40,702 nucleotides of DNA from a virus: the IMG/VR virus record IMGVR_UViG_3300043449_000907, positions 1-40,702 of that record. One strand, written 5' to 3'. Position 1 is the stretch's first letter, and each line of letters opens with the position of its first letter. Below the pieces are notes generated by a model that was not told where the DNA came from, made no database searches, and saw only the letters and a program-made list of their open reading frames with translations. Shown here in pieces: positions 1 to 8,591 of this stretch. Made by a program: the position numbers and the translations under genes.

Positions 1-106
1 ATTCTTCCATGAATTCCCTAAGATATTTAATCTTGAGTGGCTGAACCTCTATGAGTATTCCGTCAATAGTCTCAACAGTGGTTTTTTCTTGTATGCGTGT
101 AGCCAT
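1..106 (-). CDS. Probable tail assembly chaperone, 5' end only
   Basis: Only the first 35 codons lie in the window; the gene runs off the left edge. The start MATRIQEKTT follows the major tail protein gene on the same strand after a gap of about 70 nt. In long-tailed phages the gene after the tail tube is usually the tail assembly chaperone, often with a programmed frameshift, which cannot be seen here. The call rests on position only. No domain is recognisable in 35 residues. Confidence 0.5.
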   Translation of the reverse strand, partial: MATRIQEKTTVETIDGILIEVQPLKIKYLREFMEE

Positions 107-178
107 CTTACCATTATAGCAAAAAAAGAAAAGCTGCCCCAAGATAATCTTAGGACAGCCTCTCTATATATCTAGTTA

Positions 179-799
179 TTAGATTGTGCGGTCAACGATC
201 TTACCATAAGATGCGTTGTCGTTTGGAAGCAGACGGAAAGAAACGTCAAACTGAGTTGCTGCGTCACGCTTTGCTGCGACAGACACGCTGTCGATAGACA
301 ATGCACGATAAGCTGCATAAATTCTTTCTTCATTTGCTGCACAGTCACCTGTGCCTGGACCTACTGCAACAAGACCACGTTCAACTGGGCATTCGCCAAG
401 TTCACCTGCGGAAAGGTTGAGAGTCTGGAGGCCTGTTGCTGTTGTGAGATTCGAATCTTTGCTGGCGAGTGCAAAAAGTAGATTCTCCAGAGTAGCCTCG
501 GCAAAAGTAGTCTTTAGGTTAACCTTCATGCCCTGCTTGAAAAGCTTAGCTGCGTCAAGAACCTGGTCAACTGTAACCTCACCGAAGTCAGGTTGGAATT
601 GTAGTTCAAGACCGTTTGAAGTATAACCTACGTTACGGAAGTCTGCATCGTCTGCAAGTGTATCCTTGTAAGAATCACCTTCAGCGTATGCTGGCAAATC
701 AGCCTCGGTAAGAGCTGTGTTCGCTTCATATGTGAAGAGAGCAGCAGCACCAACGATGATGTTTGCACTAGTACCACGTGTATATGCCATATATTTCAC
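179..799 (-). CDS. Major tail (tube) protein
   Basis: A 206-residue protein. Its N-terminus (MKYMAYTRGTSANIIVGAAALFTYE) and the later stretch in which a reference state (VGYTSNGLELQFQPDFGEVTVDQ) precedes LAAKLFKQG-type helices match the layout of siphovirus tail tube proteins. It follows the tail terminator candidate and precedes the probable chaperone, the usual position. A better-placed start is the internal M4 (MAYTRGTS), because an AAAGAGGTGAAATAT ribosome site lies just upstream of the first ATG and serves either. It would polymerise as hexameric rings around the tape measure. No separate Ig-like domain is evident. Family membership is inferred from position and character, not from a search. 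Confidence 0.72.
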   Translation of the reverse strand: MKYMAYTRGTSANIIVGAAALFTYEANTALTEADLPAYAEGDSYKDTLADDADFRNVGYTSNGLELQFQPDFGEVTVDQVLDAAKLFKQGMKVNLKTTFAEATLENLLFALASKDSNLTTATGLQTLNLSAGELGECPVERGLVAVGPGTGDCAANEERIYAAYRALSIDSVSVAAKRDAATQFDVSFRLLPNDNASYGKIVDRTI

Positions 800-872
800 C
801 TCTTTTTATCTATAGAATAAAGGGCGTGTTTCCTCAAGTTCAAGTATACCGCCATTTATGTTAATTTTGCTT

Positions 873-1421
873 TTAAGCGTTGGTCAGATCAGGCATTCTG
901 TGGTAGTCAAAGTCAATAATAAACTTGTTAGCACCAATTGTCCTGGCTGTACCAAAGTCTACGATATCCCTAGTTTCCTGGAGCTGGTAGACCTTAAATC
1001 TGTGGAAGTAGAATAGTGGTGGGACTCCAGCGATATCCTTGCCCCTCATCCACTTGTTAATCTCTTCTGCTGTCTCGTCCTCACGGTCCATGAGTCTAGT
1101 GATGAGCTCTTGAATTCTCAAAATGTGATCTGTAGCACCATTTGCAGTTGCATAGATATAGTAAACTAACTCTTCACACTTAATGTGTGGAAATGGAGAT
1201 CTTCTCATTCTGCCCATTCTGTCGTAAACACAAATGACTCCATTTTGAGCAGATTGTACTGACTGAGTCAAATCATCAATTGTTGTTGGACTTGTTGGCA
1301 TAAAAGCTGGCATCTCAAGGCCTAGGTCTGTGCCTATCTTTTCATGTAGGTATTTATTAATCCATAATACTGGAGTAGTTATTACTCCTGTAGATTCTTC
1401 TGCTGGATGCTTTATTGTCAT
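873..1421 (-). CDS. Probable tail terminator / tail completion protein
   Basis: 182 residues from MTIKHPAEESTG. I prefer this ATG to the one 27 nt upstream because it forms a 4-nt ATGA overlap with the stop of the preceding gene and has GGCAGGAAC about 9 nt before it. The body (ITTPVLWINKYLHEKIG, YIYATANGATDHILRIQELITRLMDREDE, a final IDFDYHRMPD) has the mixed alpha/beta character of tail-completion proteins that cap the tail tube and join it to the head. It sits between a neck protein and the tail tube protein, which supports this. The exact family is uncertain. Confidence 0.55.
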   Translation of the reverse strand: MTIKHPAEESTGVITTPVLWINKYLHEKIGTDLGLEMPAFMPTSPTTIDDLTQSVQSAQNGVICVYDRMGRMRRSPFPHIKCEELVYYIYATANGATDHILRIQELITRLMDREDETAEEINKWMRGKDIAGVPPLFYFHRFKVYQLQETRDIVDFGTARTIGANKFIIDFDYHRMPDLTNA

Positions 1422-2089
1422 AGTGATGTTCCTGCCTTTGATAGCCATTCGTAGCCTTGTCGTACTCCTGCTGATCTACCGCCAACCTTTGCAGAAGAAA
1501 GTCCAGACTTAAAGTGTGTTGGTTCTGAAAGATACTTGTCTAGCCCTGTTGCATGCAAAAATGACTGAGAAAAATAGCTTTCCATAAATGATCTAATTGT
1601 AGACTCATATCCACCTTGTGCTTGTGGTCCACCAGGGTCCTTAACAGTAACTGGCTTTTGTGTGAATACAGTCTCGCCATTATCATTAAATACTAAAACT
1701 TTTCTCTTTGGCTTAATCGTAACAGGAATCCCATCCTCCATTATTTTTGCCTTATTATAAAAAATATATCCAGATTCTCCAGCCACTGATGACTGTCTGA
1801 AAGATGAGTTTATGGATAGGCCATTTCCCGAAGTGCGGTAATTGATATCGAACAATCTACCAGACTCTGTACCATTCATACCAAATTCATATACATGCTT
1901 TAGCTTCTGTGGCTCTAGTCTTGCCATTACATCTACATATTCCCCTATTTTTTCTTGAATAAGTGAGCCAAGATTATTTAGAAAAACTGGAGTAGCTTTT
2001 TTAGCACCATCGATAAAACCAAGAGAGTACTCAATAATACTATTCATATCATTAACAAATTTGGAGTCATCAAATTTTACAGTTATCAT
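1418..2089 (-). CDS. Head-tail connector / neck protein (HK97 gp10-like position)
   Basis: 223 residues. The N-terminal part (MITVKFDDSKFVNDMNSIIEYSLGFIDGAKKATPVFLNNLGSLIQEK) is a helix-rich start like HK97 gp10-type neck proteins, which are made immediately before the tail terminator. It later carries a basic, Gly/Ser-rich tail (KSGLSSAKVGGRSAGVRQG). Its start overlaps the stop of the upstream gene by one base (TAATG), so the two are translationally coupled. It probably sits at the portal-tail interface. No catalytic motif is seen. The assignment is from order and helix pattern only. Confidence 0.5.
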   Translation of the reverse strand: MITVKFDDSKFVNDMNSIIEYSLGFIDGAKKATPVFLNNLGSLIQEKIGEYVDVMARLEPQKLKHVYEFGMNGTESGRLFDINYRTSGNGLSINSSFRQSSVAGESGYIFYNKAKIMEDGIPVTIKPKRKVLVFNDNGETVFTQKPVTVKDPGGPQAQGGYESTIRSFMESYFSQSFLHATGLDKYLSEPTHFKSGLSSAKVGGRSAGVRQGYEWLSKAGTSL

Positions 2090-2538
2090 TAAATGTCAAC
2101 GCCTTGGTTTTCTGATCTTCTAATGACTAGTTTATAATATTCAACTGAACCGAAGGGGCCAACTACTGGCTCCTGTGATGCAATTTCAAAAATTGTTGCC
2201 TTGCCTTGGCGAGCACCAGAAGTTTCCATGTATATCTGGTTACCATGTGCATCCTTGATGTTTGTAAGAACAATGTTGGTATACGCTTCTCCAACGTCTT
2301 GCTTAGAAATCCTAATGTCAGATCTGGTTCTACCAACTAGAATCATATCCTTGGTAATGTTAACGTTTGGAACAATTTCTTCTTTAGACTTTTGAGTTGG
2401 TGCTGCAAAGCTACATGCTACTGTCTTATTGTGCATCCATGTCTTTTTGACGTTTCCATATACACCCTGCTCTACTGTAGGGTAATAAACATCAGCACAT
2501 AGAGGAAAAACAAAATCTGTAGATTCGCAATAAACCAT
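2089..2538 (-). CDS. Head-tail joining protein (stopper-like position)
   Basis: 149 residues, beta-rich, e.g. KKTWMHNKTVACSFAAPT and a middle segment with alternating hydrophobics (DMILVGRTRSDIRIS). The final part ends in YYKLVIRRSENQGVDI. Size and position between the adaptor candidate and the gp10-like gene fit a head-completion stopper. It is coupled by one-base overlaps at both ends. No signature motif was recognised, so the function is inferred from gene order. Confidence 0.45.
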   Translation of the reverse strand: MVYCESTDFVFPLCADVYYPTVEQGVYGNVKKTWMHNKTVACSFAAPTQKSKEEIVPNVNITKDMILVGRTRSDIRISKQDVGEAYTNIVLTNIKDAHGNQIYMETSGARQGKATIFEIASQEPVVGPFGSVEYYKLVIRRSENQGVDI

Positions 2539-3446
2539 TAGAGAACTCCAATTTTCTTGATAGTTTTAACATACTTATTAAGTATCTTATCAACTACAGA
2601 ATTTCCAGTTCCCTCCATCAGTCCTTTATTGAATTGAATTGTAAACTGATCAGTCTGATAGCTATCGACATATCTCTTATAATAATCTAGCTTATTGCAC
2701 TTAATATCCTCAACAAGCATTTTAGTTGCTGCCTCTACATCTGCTGGAATTGTTCTATACCCTTCGTCAAGGACGAATAGGTAGTCTGCACCCTTTTTGA
2801 ATGTTCCATAATTACGTGCATCCCAGACTAGATCTCCAGCAGCATAAGGCATGTTAATCTGTGTTGATGAAATTAGATTGGCCTGACCAGTCCACTCTTT
2901 TACAATTGCAGAGTTATCTAGCGTAACTCTAAAATTAAAGGCATTTGTTGTGGGGGTTTCAATATCATATACAAGAACGTTATTCTCGTACACCTTTAGC
3001 ACACGGTTAGCATCTCTCCAAATAGGAAGGTAGTCTAGACCATTTCCCTGGACTTGATAAATAGATTTGTGGTTATAAAAGCCATCTTCTGTAAAATCAT
3101 CAATGAGCGAACGAGCAATTAGCTCATACATCTTGTACTCTTCAACCTCTGAGGGGAGAGTTCCCATCTTTTTAGGATCTACATAGGGCCTAACAATGTC
3201 TAAGTTTTCTTCATAAATAATATGTTCATGTTCAGCATCATAGAAACGAAGCAAGAACTTTCTATCGAACTGTACCTTGCTTATTGGCAGAACATATGTT
3301 ACTACACCATCTGAATTAGATGTGATTGTTGTCTCTTCTATTGAGTGGTCCACCAAATCCTCAACATAGAGAATGTATGCGTAATTAGCATCTGGCAAAT
3401 TCCATGTTGTTGTTAGTGGATATGGTGGAACCCTCAATATTTCCAT
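2538..3446 (-). CDS. Putative head-tail adaptor / structural protein
   Basis: 302 residues. The N-terminal third reads like an Ig-fold beta domain (VPPYPLTTTWNLPDANYAYILYVEDLVDHS). A helical middle follows (SEVEEYKMYELIARSLIDDFTEDGFYNHK) and a further beta segment. The C-terminal helix region (AATKMLVEDIKCNKLDYYKRYVDSYQT) resembles the helical core of gp6/gp15-type adaptors. That would place it on the portal ring. It shares one base with each neighbour's start or stop. The arrangement of an extra beta domain in front of an adaptor-like core is an inference that a structure prediction could test. Confidence 0.45.
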   Translation of the reverse strand: MEILRVPPYPLTTTWNLPDANYAYILYVEDLVDHSIEETTITSNSDGVVTYVLPISKVQFDRKFLLRFYDAEHEHIIYEENLDIVRPYVDPKKMGTLPSEVEEYKMYELIARSLIDDFTEDGFYNHKSIYQVQGNGLDYLPIWRDANRVLKVYENNVLVYDIETPTTNAFNFRVTLDNSAIVKEWTGQANLISSTQINMPYAAGDLVWDARNYGTFKKGADYLFVLDEGYRTIPADVEAATKMLVEDIKCNKLDYYKRYVDSYQTDQFTIQFNKGLMEGTGNSVVDKILNKYVKTIKKIGVL

Positions 3447-3904
3447 TATAGACCGTAACCCTTAGCTACTTCTTTTGCGTCTGCAATGCGTACGTGCTCC
3501 TTTGTAAGCCACTTATCAGCAGCTTCCTTAGACACGATGTTATAGCCCTTAGAAAGCTTTCCTACGCCCTCCCAGTGCATGTTGCGACCTGAGTATAGGG
3601 CGACAACGTCCTTCTTTGCCTCTGGGGCAGCAGGCTTTGCAGCTGGCTTTGGAGTGTTAGCCTTCTTGTCTGCTCCAATTACACCATTAGCTACAGATCC
3701 TAGAACCTGTACTTCTTCCTTTGGTGAACCCTTTGGACCAGTAATTACTGAGTCGTCTGGCTTTGGTGCTTCTTCAATCTTGGCTTCTGAAAGAATCTCC
3801 GCTACAATCTCTTCTGCCTTTTCAGCAGTTTCTGTAGCAATGATTGGCTCATTCTCTACGATTGTTGCTGGGACTACATCTTCATTTTTAATATCTTCAG
3901 ACAT
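3446..3904 (-). CDS. Structural protein with acidic disordered N-terminus
   Basis: 152 residues in two parts. Residues 1-98 are acidic then Ala/Pro/Lys-rich (AEKAEEIVAEILSEAKIEEAP; TPKPAAKPAAPEAKK), so probably disordered. Residues 99-152 form a compact domain (VALYSGRNMHWEGVGKLSKG, then YNIVSKEAADKWLTKEHVRI) of a type I associate with small head-module proteins in actinobacterial phages. The gene sits directly after the major capsid gene. Possible roles are a capsid-associated protein or a connector accessory. No enzymatic motif is visible. Confidence 0.5.
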   Translation of the reverse strand: MSEDIKNEDVVPATIVENEPIIATETAEKAEEIVAEILSEAKIEEAPKPDDSVITGPKGSPKEEVQVLGSVANGVIGADKKANTPKPAAKPAAPEAKKDVVALYSGRNMHWEGVGKLSKGYNIVSKEAADKWLTKEHVRIADAKEVAKGYGL

Positions 3905-3953
3905 AATGCCTCCTTAAATTGTCTAGTTATATTATACATTAATATATGGATAA

Positions 3954-3981
3954 GGGGCAGGAGCTTGGATGCCCCTGCCCC
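3954..3981 (-). terminator. Strong hairpin downstream of the capsid gene
   Basis: Inverted repeat GGGGCAGG ... CCTGCCCC with a loop of about 12 nt, in the 98-nt gap after the major capsid gene. No T-run follows on the minus strand, so it is more likely an mRNA-stabilising or attenuating hairpin than a full terminator. This would help make more capsid mRNA than downstream mRNA. Confidence 0.55.
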
Positions 3982-4002
3982 CTAAAAGGTACCAACTACA
4001 GA

Positions 4003-5136
4003 TTATGAATCTGAAGCAGCGTCTGCGAACGCAATAGCGTCCTGCTCTTCCCACTGGATACCAAAGCGTACGAATACTGTATATTCTACAGTGTCCTTCT
4101 TTGGCTTGTATTCACGGTTTACAGTGATGTCTCTCTGGAAACCCCAAACACGGTTGGTTGGGAATGTAAGGTCAACGTAACCTTCTGGGTAGTAAGGAAC
4201 TTCCTGTACGTCAATTCCTAGAACACGAGTTGTACGTGCTCCACCGAATGTCTGACCATTACCATCAAGGTATGCCTGACGGTTTGCAGGTGTACCAGCA
4301 GGTGTACCAGCAAATGCTTCAGCGATTGCGTCAGCAAGAGTACCATTGTGCTTTACGATACCAGCAAATGCGTCTGTACCAGCGTAGAACTTAAGGTTAT
4401 TCTTAAGTGCACGGTACTTACGAGGCATAGCAAGGATGAGCTTCTGCATAACTTCTGGAGTCCATGCATTGTCAGCAACTGTTACGATTGCTTCGTGTGC
4501 ATCTCCGCCAGTCTTAACCTTCTTAACAAAACCAGTCATGATGTTCAAGAAAGCATCATTTCCTGTTCCTGTACCATTAATGGCAAGGTCTTCGATGTCA
4601 TTAGCAAAAGCGTTTGTCATAAGACGTACTAGGTGATCCTCAAGAGCACCACCCTCAATACCATCTTCCATAGCTTCAGCAGATACTTCCCAGTCAAGAC
4701 GAATCTTCTTGGTTGTAAGCTCTACCTTAGAGAATGTAGCACCAGTGTTTGTGTAGTCACCGTTTGCCTGTGCAGCAGCACGGATAACACGCTCACCAAC
4801 GTTAACCTTCTCAAGTTCCATGGTGTTGGCTCTCATTGTTACCTTGCGACCATCCTGTGCAAGAACGGTAGCGTCCCAAACATAATCAATAAATCTACGA
4901 GCCTGTTCTGGGCGAAGAATACCACTACCTGCATCACCTGAAGGGTTGACGGCATTTGGTCCTGTTGTTACACCATAGTTTGCTGTTGGAATATTTCCTA
5001 CGGCACCACCTGTTGAGTAGTTACCTGGAATGTTCGCACCAGCGTCTGATCCTGATGCGAATGCACCCTCACCGTTGTATAGGCCTGAGTCTGCACCGTC
5101 TGCATCTGGATTATTTTTCTTAATTTCTTCCGACAT
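4003..5136 (-). CDS. Major capsid protein (HK97 fold)
   Basis: 377 residues, preceded by AGGAGGTGAC, the best ribosome site in the head module. The first 70 residues are Gly/Asn-rich and lead into RPEQARRFIDYVWDATVLAQDGRKVT. The middle (GERVIRAAAQANGDYTNTGATFSKVELTTKKIRLDWEVSAEAMEDG) and ALEDHLVRLMTNAFANDIEDLAINGTG are typical of the E-loop and spine-helix regions of HK97-type capsid proteins. A large A-domain-like section (MPRKYRALKNNLKFYAG) and a beta C-terminus (YTVFVRFGIQWEEQDAIAF) follow. It lies directly after the protease gene, the usual order. It would assemble the icosahedral shell. Confidence 0.88.
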   Translation of the reverse strand: MSEEIKKNNPDADGADSGLYNGEGAFASGSDAGANIPGNYSTGGAVGNIPTANYGVTTGPNAVNPSGDAGSGILRPEQARRFIDYVWDATVLAQDGRKVTMRANTMELEKVNVGERVIRAAAQANGDYTNTGATFSKVELTTKKIRLDWEVSAEAMEDGIEGGALEDHLVRLMTNAFANDIEDLAINGTGTGNDAFLNIMTGFVKKVKTGGDAHEAIVTVADNAWTPEVMQKLILAMPRKYRALKNNLKFYAGTDAFAGIVKHNGTLADAIAEAFAGTPAGTPANRQAYLDGNGQTFGGARTTRVLGIDVQEVPYYPEGYVDLTFPTNRVWGFQRDITVNREYKPKKDTVEYTVFVRFGIQWEEQDAIAFADAASDS

Positions 5137-5159
5137 ATTGTCACCTCCTAAGTGATGTA

Positions 5160-6455
5160 TTACTTAAATAGATCGGCTGTTTTGAGGAAACGTCCGCCCC
5201 ATATGGATTTTTCAACCTGTGTCTCAGGCTGTTCCTGAACGATCTCGCCTAGATCGCCAGACTTTCGGAAAGCTGTGTCTGCTTCTACAGCGTCTACTCT
5301 CTTTCCAAACTCATTAAATGTTCCCTTCGCATCGGCAACTTCTGCCTTAACTGTTTCTAGGGACTTTGTCAATGATTCAATTTCTGATTTCATTGACTTT
5401 ACTGTTGATACAATGTCGCTAAAGGCTGATGTTACAGTATCCTTAATGTCATTAATTGACTTTGAAAGATCCTCAGCATCATCTGATTTCTTAGCCTTAT
5501 CCTCTTCTGCTTCAGCTCCTGGCATTTCGCCAGCATCTTCTGCAGGAGTCTCCTCATCTGCGTGTGGCTTCATAGCCTTTTCTGCATTTTCGTCATCTGG
5601 AGTTGACTCAGCTTTTGCCTCTGGAGCGACCTCAACAGTATCTACAACTGCATCAGTCTTTTCAACTGTTGCTTCGGCTGTTGTTTCTTCTGTCATAGGA
5701 CTTACCTCCTTTGTCATCTTAGAAAGATTAATGCCTTTAGCACTATCAACTAAGAACTTTACTACTGTTAGTTTTTCGTTATCATCTTTTTCAACGAAAC
5801 CTATATTTTTCATTGGCTCACCACTTACTGGACTTACCAATGATTCTTGATCTGATATCTTTACAATACCATTGTCAGCATCATAGAATACATTCTCAAT
5901 AGAGACTTCTGCTGCTGGTCCTGACACTACATCCTTACCGTCCACCTTCTGGACAGAAAGAATATTAGCAAATTGGTTAGCTGGGTTATCTACCAACGAA
6001 AGTTCGACTAGGTCGTAATCCTTAATAATTCTAATAGGGCTATCCATCTTTGCATCGTATGCATCATCCCACTCATTCATACGACCACCGATTGAAAAAC
6101 CTGAGAGAGTTCCGTCAAGAACCTTCTCCCATGTGTCCTGAGCACCCTTTGACACATATGCAGAAACATAAATTCCGCTATACATCTTCTGTGTCTCTGG
6201 ATCAAAATATTTATCTTCTCTGAATGCGACCATCTTGCCTACTGCTAGAGGTTCATGCATTTCACGGATGTTACCACGGAACTTTGAGAAAGCCTTCATA
6301 GAGGCTTCTGGAGTTACAATGTCGCACTGCTTGTCAATGTTATCAAGAGTGGCAAAGCCAGACACAATACGCTTTTCTTGGTCCACTTTTGAGAGTGGCA
6401 TAGAAATTCTGATGTCAGAACCTTCTGAGGTCCAATAAGCCTTTGAGATAGTCAT
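5160..6455 (-). CDS. XkdF-like prohead protease fused to scaffold-like coiled coil
   Basis: 431 residues. Residues 1-170 look like an XkdF/S78-type phage serine protease: VSGFATLDNIDKQCDIV, the His-containing REMHEPLAVGKMVAF, the Ser-containing DGTLSGFSIGGRM and the hallmark VELSLVDNPANQFANI. The middle is a low-complexity acidic section rich in E, A and K. Residues about 330-390 form a coiled coil (SKSINDIKDTVTSAFSDIV...), suitable as an internal scaffold. The protein therefore seems to combine capsid maturation protease and scaffold, as is known for several phages. The catalytic residues are assigned by motif resemblance only. Confidence 0.8.
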   Translation of the reverse strand: MTISKAYWTSEGSDIRISMPLSKVDQEKRIVSGFATLDNIDKQCDIVTPEASMKAFSKFRGNIREMHEPLAVGKMVAFREDKYFDPETQKMYSGIYVSAYVSKGAQDTWEKVLDGTLSGFSIGGRMNEWDDAYDAKMDSPIRIIKDYDLVELSLVDNPANQFANILSVQKVDGKDVVSGPAAEVSIENVFYDADNGIVKISDQESLVSPVSGEPMKNIGFVEKDDNEKLTVVKFLVDSAKGINLSKMTKEVSPMTEETTAEATVEKTDAVVDTVEVAPEAKAESTPDDENAEKAMKPHADEETPAEDAGEMPGAEAEEDKAKKSDDAEDLSKSINDIKDTVTSAFSDIVSTVKSMKSEIESLTKSLETVKAEVADAKGTFNEFGKRVDAVEADTAFRKSGDLGEIVQEQPETQVEKSIWGGRFLKTADLFK

Positions 6456-6528
6456 GGTAATTATATTATAGAGCCCTTTTTGTACTTTTTACTCTTTTTG
6501 TGAGCTTTCCCACAATTATAGCACAATT

Positions 6529-8169
6529 TTATTGAGAAGCTCTACCCTCTCCCTTTGGATTTCTTCCAGAAACTGTTGCAGTGCTATCAGATGCATTATT
6601 TGTTCTTTCTGCATCTCTTGCTCTGTTAGCTGTTTCATTTGCAACGTCCTGTGGCTTCATTTGCATTGGCTTGTTACCTTCGCCATCTGGACGTGCTGGC
6701 TTGCCAAGAATCTCACGTGCTTCGTCAGGAGTAATAATCTGATTCTTAACATAACGCTCAAGAATCTGTGACTGTGCAATTTCATCTGTAAGTGTAAGTT
6801 CCTTAAACTTGAACTCTACAATATCTGTCTTTTCGTGAATAATCTTGTTGATGATCTTTTGAATAACATCTTGTCTAGGACGTGCAACCTGTTCCTTAAA
6901 AGTACGATCTTGAGCGAGTGCAGCTGCAATTGAAGCAGAATCTCCTCCACCAATCTTTGATAGTGGAACCTGATGAGCAACAAGAATATCATCACGATTC
7001 CTTATTCTATACTCATTAAAGGATGCCTCTTGTGCTCCAGTTTCAACAGCTTCCATCTTGAACTCTACCTTATTGGTATCAGTATCTCCAGGAAGTGGAA
7101 TGTATAGAGTTCTATGGTGCTGCCCCTTAAGACTTGTCTGTAGGAATCTAAACATCTTGTCCTCAGCATCTTCTGAAAGCCTTGCACCCTTTAGAGTAAC
7201 GACATAACGAGGAACACCCTTATTTCCAAAGTAGTCAATGTTATATTGAGACGCTAGCTGGTCTCCATGAAGCGATCCAATTGCTGACATAATATCTGGA
7301 ACACCGTAAAAAGTATTTAGTGGAGAGTATGACTTAAAGTGAATAATCTCATTTGGTCTTGGATCACCAGTAATTGGGTTTGCATTCTTTGCACCAAAGT
7401 TACGGAAATAAACTACACGCTGTCCAATAATCTGAACATATCCATCATGTAGCCTTCTAACTCTCATCGTGGTTGCTGGAATATGACCAATATAACCAAT
7501 GTCACCCTTGACAGTTCTACCAACCTCAAGGTATCCATTTCCAGTTGCTTCGTAATCAGTCATAACCTTCATCATTACGTTTGTAAATGACTCATCGGAG
7601 TTTAGGCTTTCTAGCCAGTCACGCAACTCCACCTTAATTCTTTCAATTCTCTTTTTTGCTTTTTCTGTAGCACTTTCACTTGAAGATGCCTCAAGGGACA
7701 TCATAGTTTTCTTTGATACCTCAAAATCATAACCAAGACCAACGATGTTCTCTACCTTGGCATCAATAGCAGCATGGTTAGCAAATGAAGTGTCATAGTA
7801 ATTGGCAAGTTCGTATAGGTTCCATGGTGGGGTGATTACATCGAAGATTCCATATCCATTTCTGAATACTGTTCCTGGATTAATTTCCTTTGAACGTGCA
7901 CCGTCACGACCAGTATTAACAGCAAGTGCTGAATCTTGATATGATGGATTTAGTGTATCAACTCCAGTATTAACAACTCTATTCTGGAGCAGTGGATCAA
8001 TGGCCTTAGCCATTCTCTCAGCTCTACGCTTAAAGTTCTTCTCAATACCACCAATATTCTTAAGTTCATCCCAAGATTTAGCAAATGGGTCTTGATCCTT
8101 AAACTTATCGACAACTACTTCTTTGTCTGAAATACTTGCAGGTATGTATATTGGTGTATCGTCTGACAT
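6529..8169 (-). CDS. Portal protein
   Basis: 546 residues. Portal hallmarks in order: YDTSFANHAAIDAKVENIVGLGYDF, a clip/stem region with GNGYLEVGRT and PATTMRVRRLHDG, then NEIIHFKSYSPLNTFYGVPD, IDYFGNKGVPRYVVTLKG, the RNRDDILVAHQVPLSKIG segment and a C-terminal helix with ITPDEAREILGKP. These match PBSX/HK97-type portals that form the dodecameric DNA channel at one capsid vertex. It is one-base coupled to the small gene upstream and is followed by the protease gene. The large terminase subunit that normally stands before a portal is not found in this window. Confidence 0.9.
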   Translation of the reverse strand: MSDDTPIYIPASISDKEVVVDKFKDQDPFAKSWDELKNIGGIEKNFKRRAERMAKAIDPLLQNRVVNTGVDTLNPSYQDSALAVNTGRDGARSKEINPGTVFRNGYGIFDVITPPWNLYELANYYDTSFANHAAIDAKVENIVGLGYDFEVSKKTMMSLEASSSESATEKAKKRIERIKVELRDWLESLNSDESFTNVMMKVMTDYEATGNGYLEVGRTVKGDIGYIGHIPATTMRVRRLHDGYVQIIGQRVVYFRNFGAKNANPITGDPRPNEIIHFKSYSPLNTFYGVPDIMSAIGSLHGDQLASQYNIDYFGNKGVPRYVVTLKGARLSEDAEDKMFRFLQTSLKGQHHRTLYIPLPGDTDTNKVEFKMEAVETGAQEASFNEYRIRNRDDILVAHQVPLSKIGGGDSASIAAALAQDRTFKEQVARPRQDVIQKIINKIIHEKTDIVEFKFKELTLTDEIAQSQILERYVKNQIITPDEAREILGKPARPDGEGNKPMQMKPQDVANETANRARDAERTNNASDSTATVSGRNPKGEGRASQ

Positions 8170-8579
8170 TATTCTTCATCCCCGTATTTTGCAATAGTAT
8201 CTTTAGCAGCCTGTACAGCACCCAAGTCATTAAGGTTTGGAATAAGACCTTGCTTCATTCTCTCTACCTGCTCTGAATACTCTTCGTCTGAAATCTTCTG
8301 TACACCTGGCTCAAACACTGGTTCGCCCTCTGGCTGTCCATAGTGAGCTGCTGCCTGTCTAAGCTTAGCGATCTGACTAAGGTCGCCCTTCATTGACTGG
8401 ATAGTTAGATAGTTACCCTCTCCATCAGAAAACATTCTTCCTGTAGGCAATTTCCAGAAGTAAACGCCCCAGTCATACTGCTTTGGCACTACCTGTACTT
8501 TTGTCTCGCCAATTTGACCTGGCATTCTTGGTTTTCCGTCTTTACCAATTAATGGCATATTTAAGTCTTTCATAACCAT
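8169..8579 (-). CDS. Hypothetical protein preceding the portal gene
   Basis: 136 residues. It has a compact domain around KQYDWGVYFWKLPTGRMFSDGEGNYLTIQ and a helix pair (GDLSQIAKLRQAAAHYGQPEGEP; SDEEYSEQVERMKQGLIPNLNDLGAV). Proteins with this 'VYFWKLPTGRMFSDGEGNYL' pattern recur next to portals in actinobacterial phages as far as I recall, but I know of no function. The gene is translationally coupled to the portal gene (one-base overlap), which suggests a head-assembly role. Confidence 0.6.
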   Translation of the reverse strand: MVMKDLNMPLIGKDGKPRMPGQIGETKVQVVPKQYDWGVYFWKLPTGRMFSDGEGNYLTIQSMKGDLSQIAKLRQAAAHYGQPEGEPVFEPGVQKISDEEYSEQVERMKQGLIPNLNDLGAVQAAKDTIAKYGDEE

Positions 8580-8591
8580 TAGTATACCATA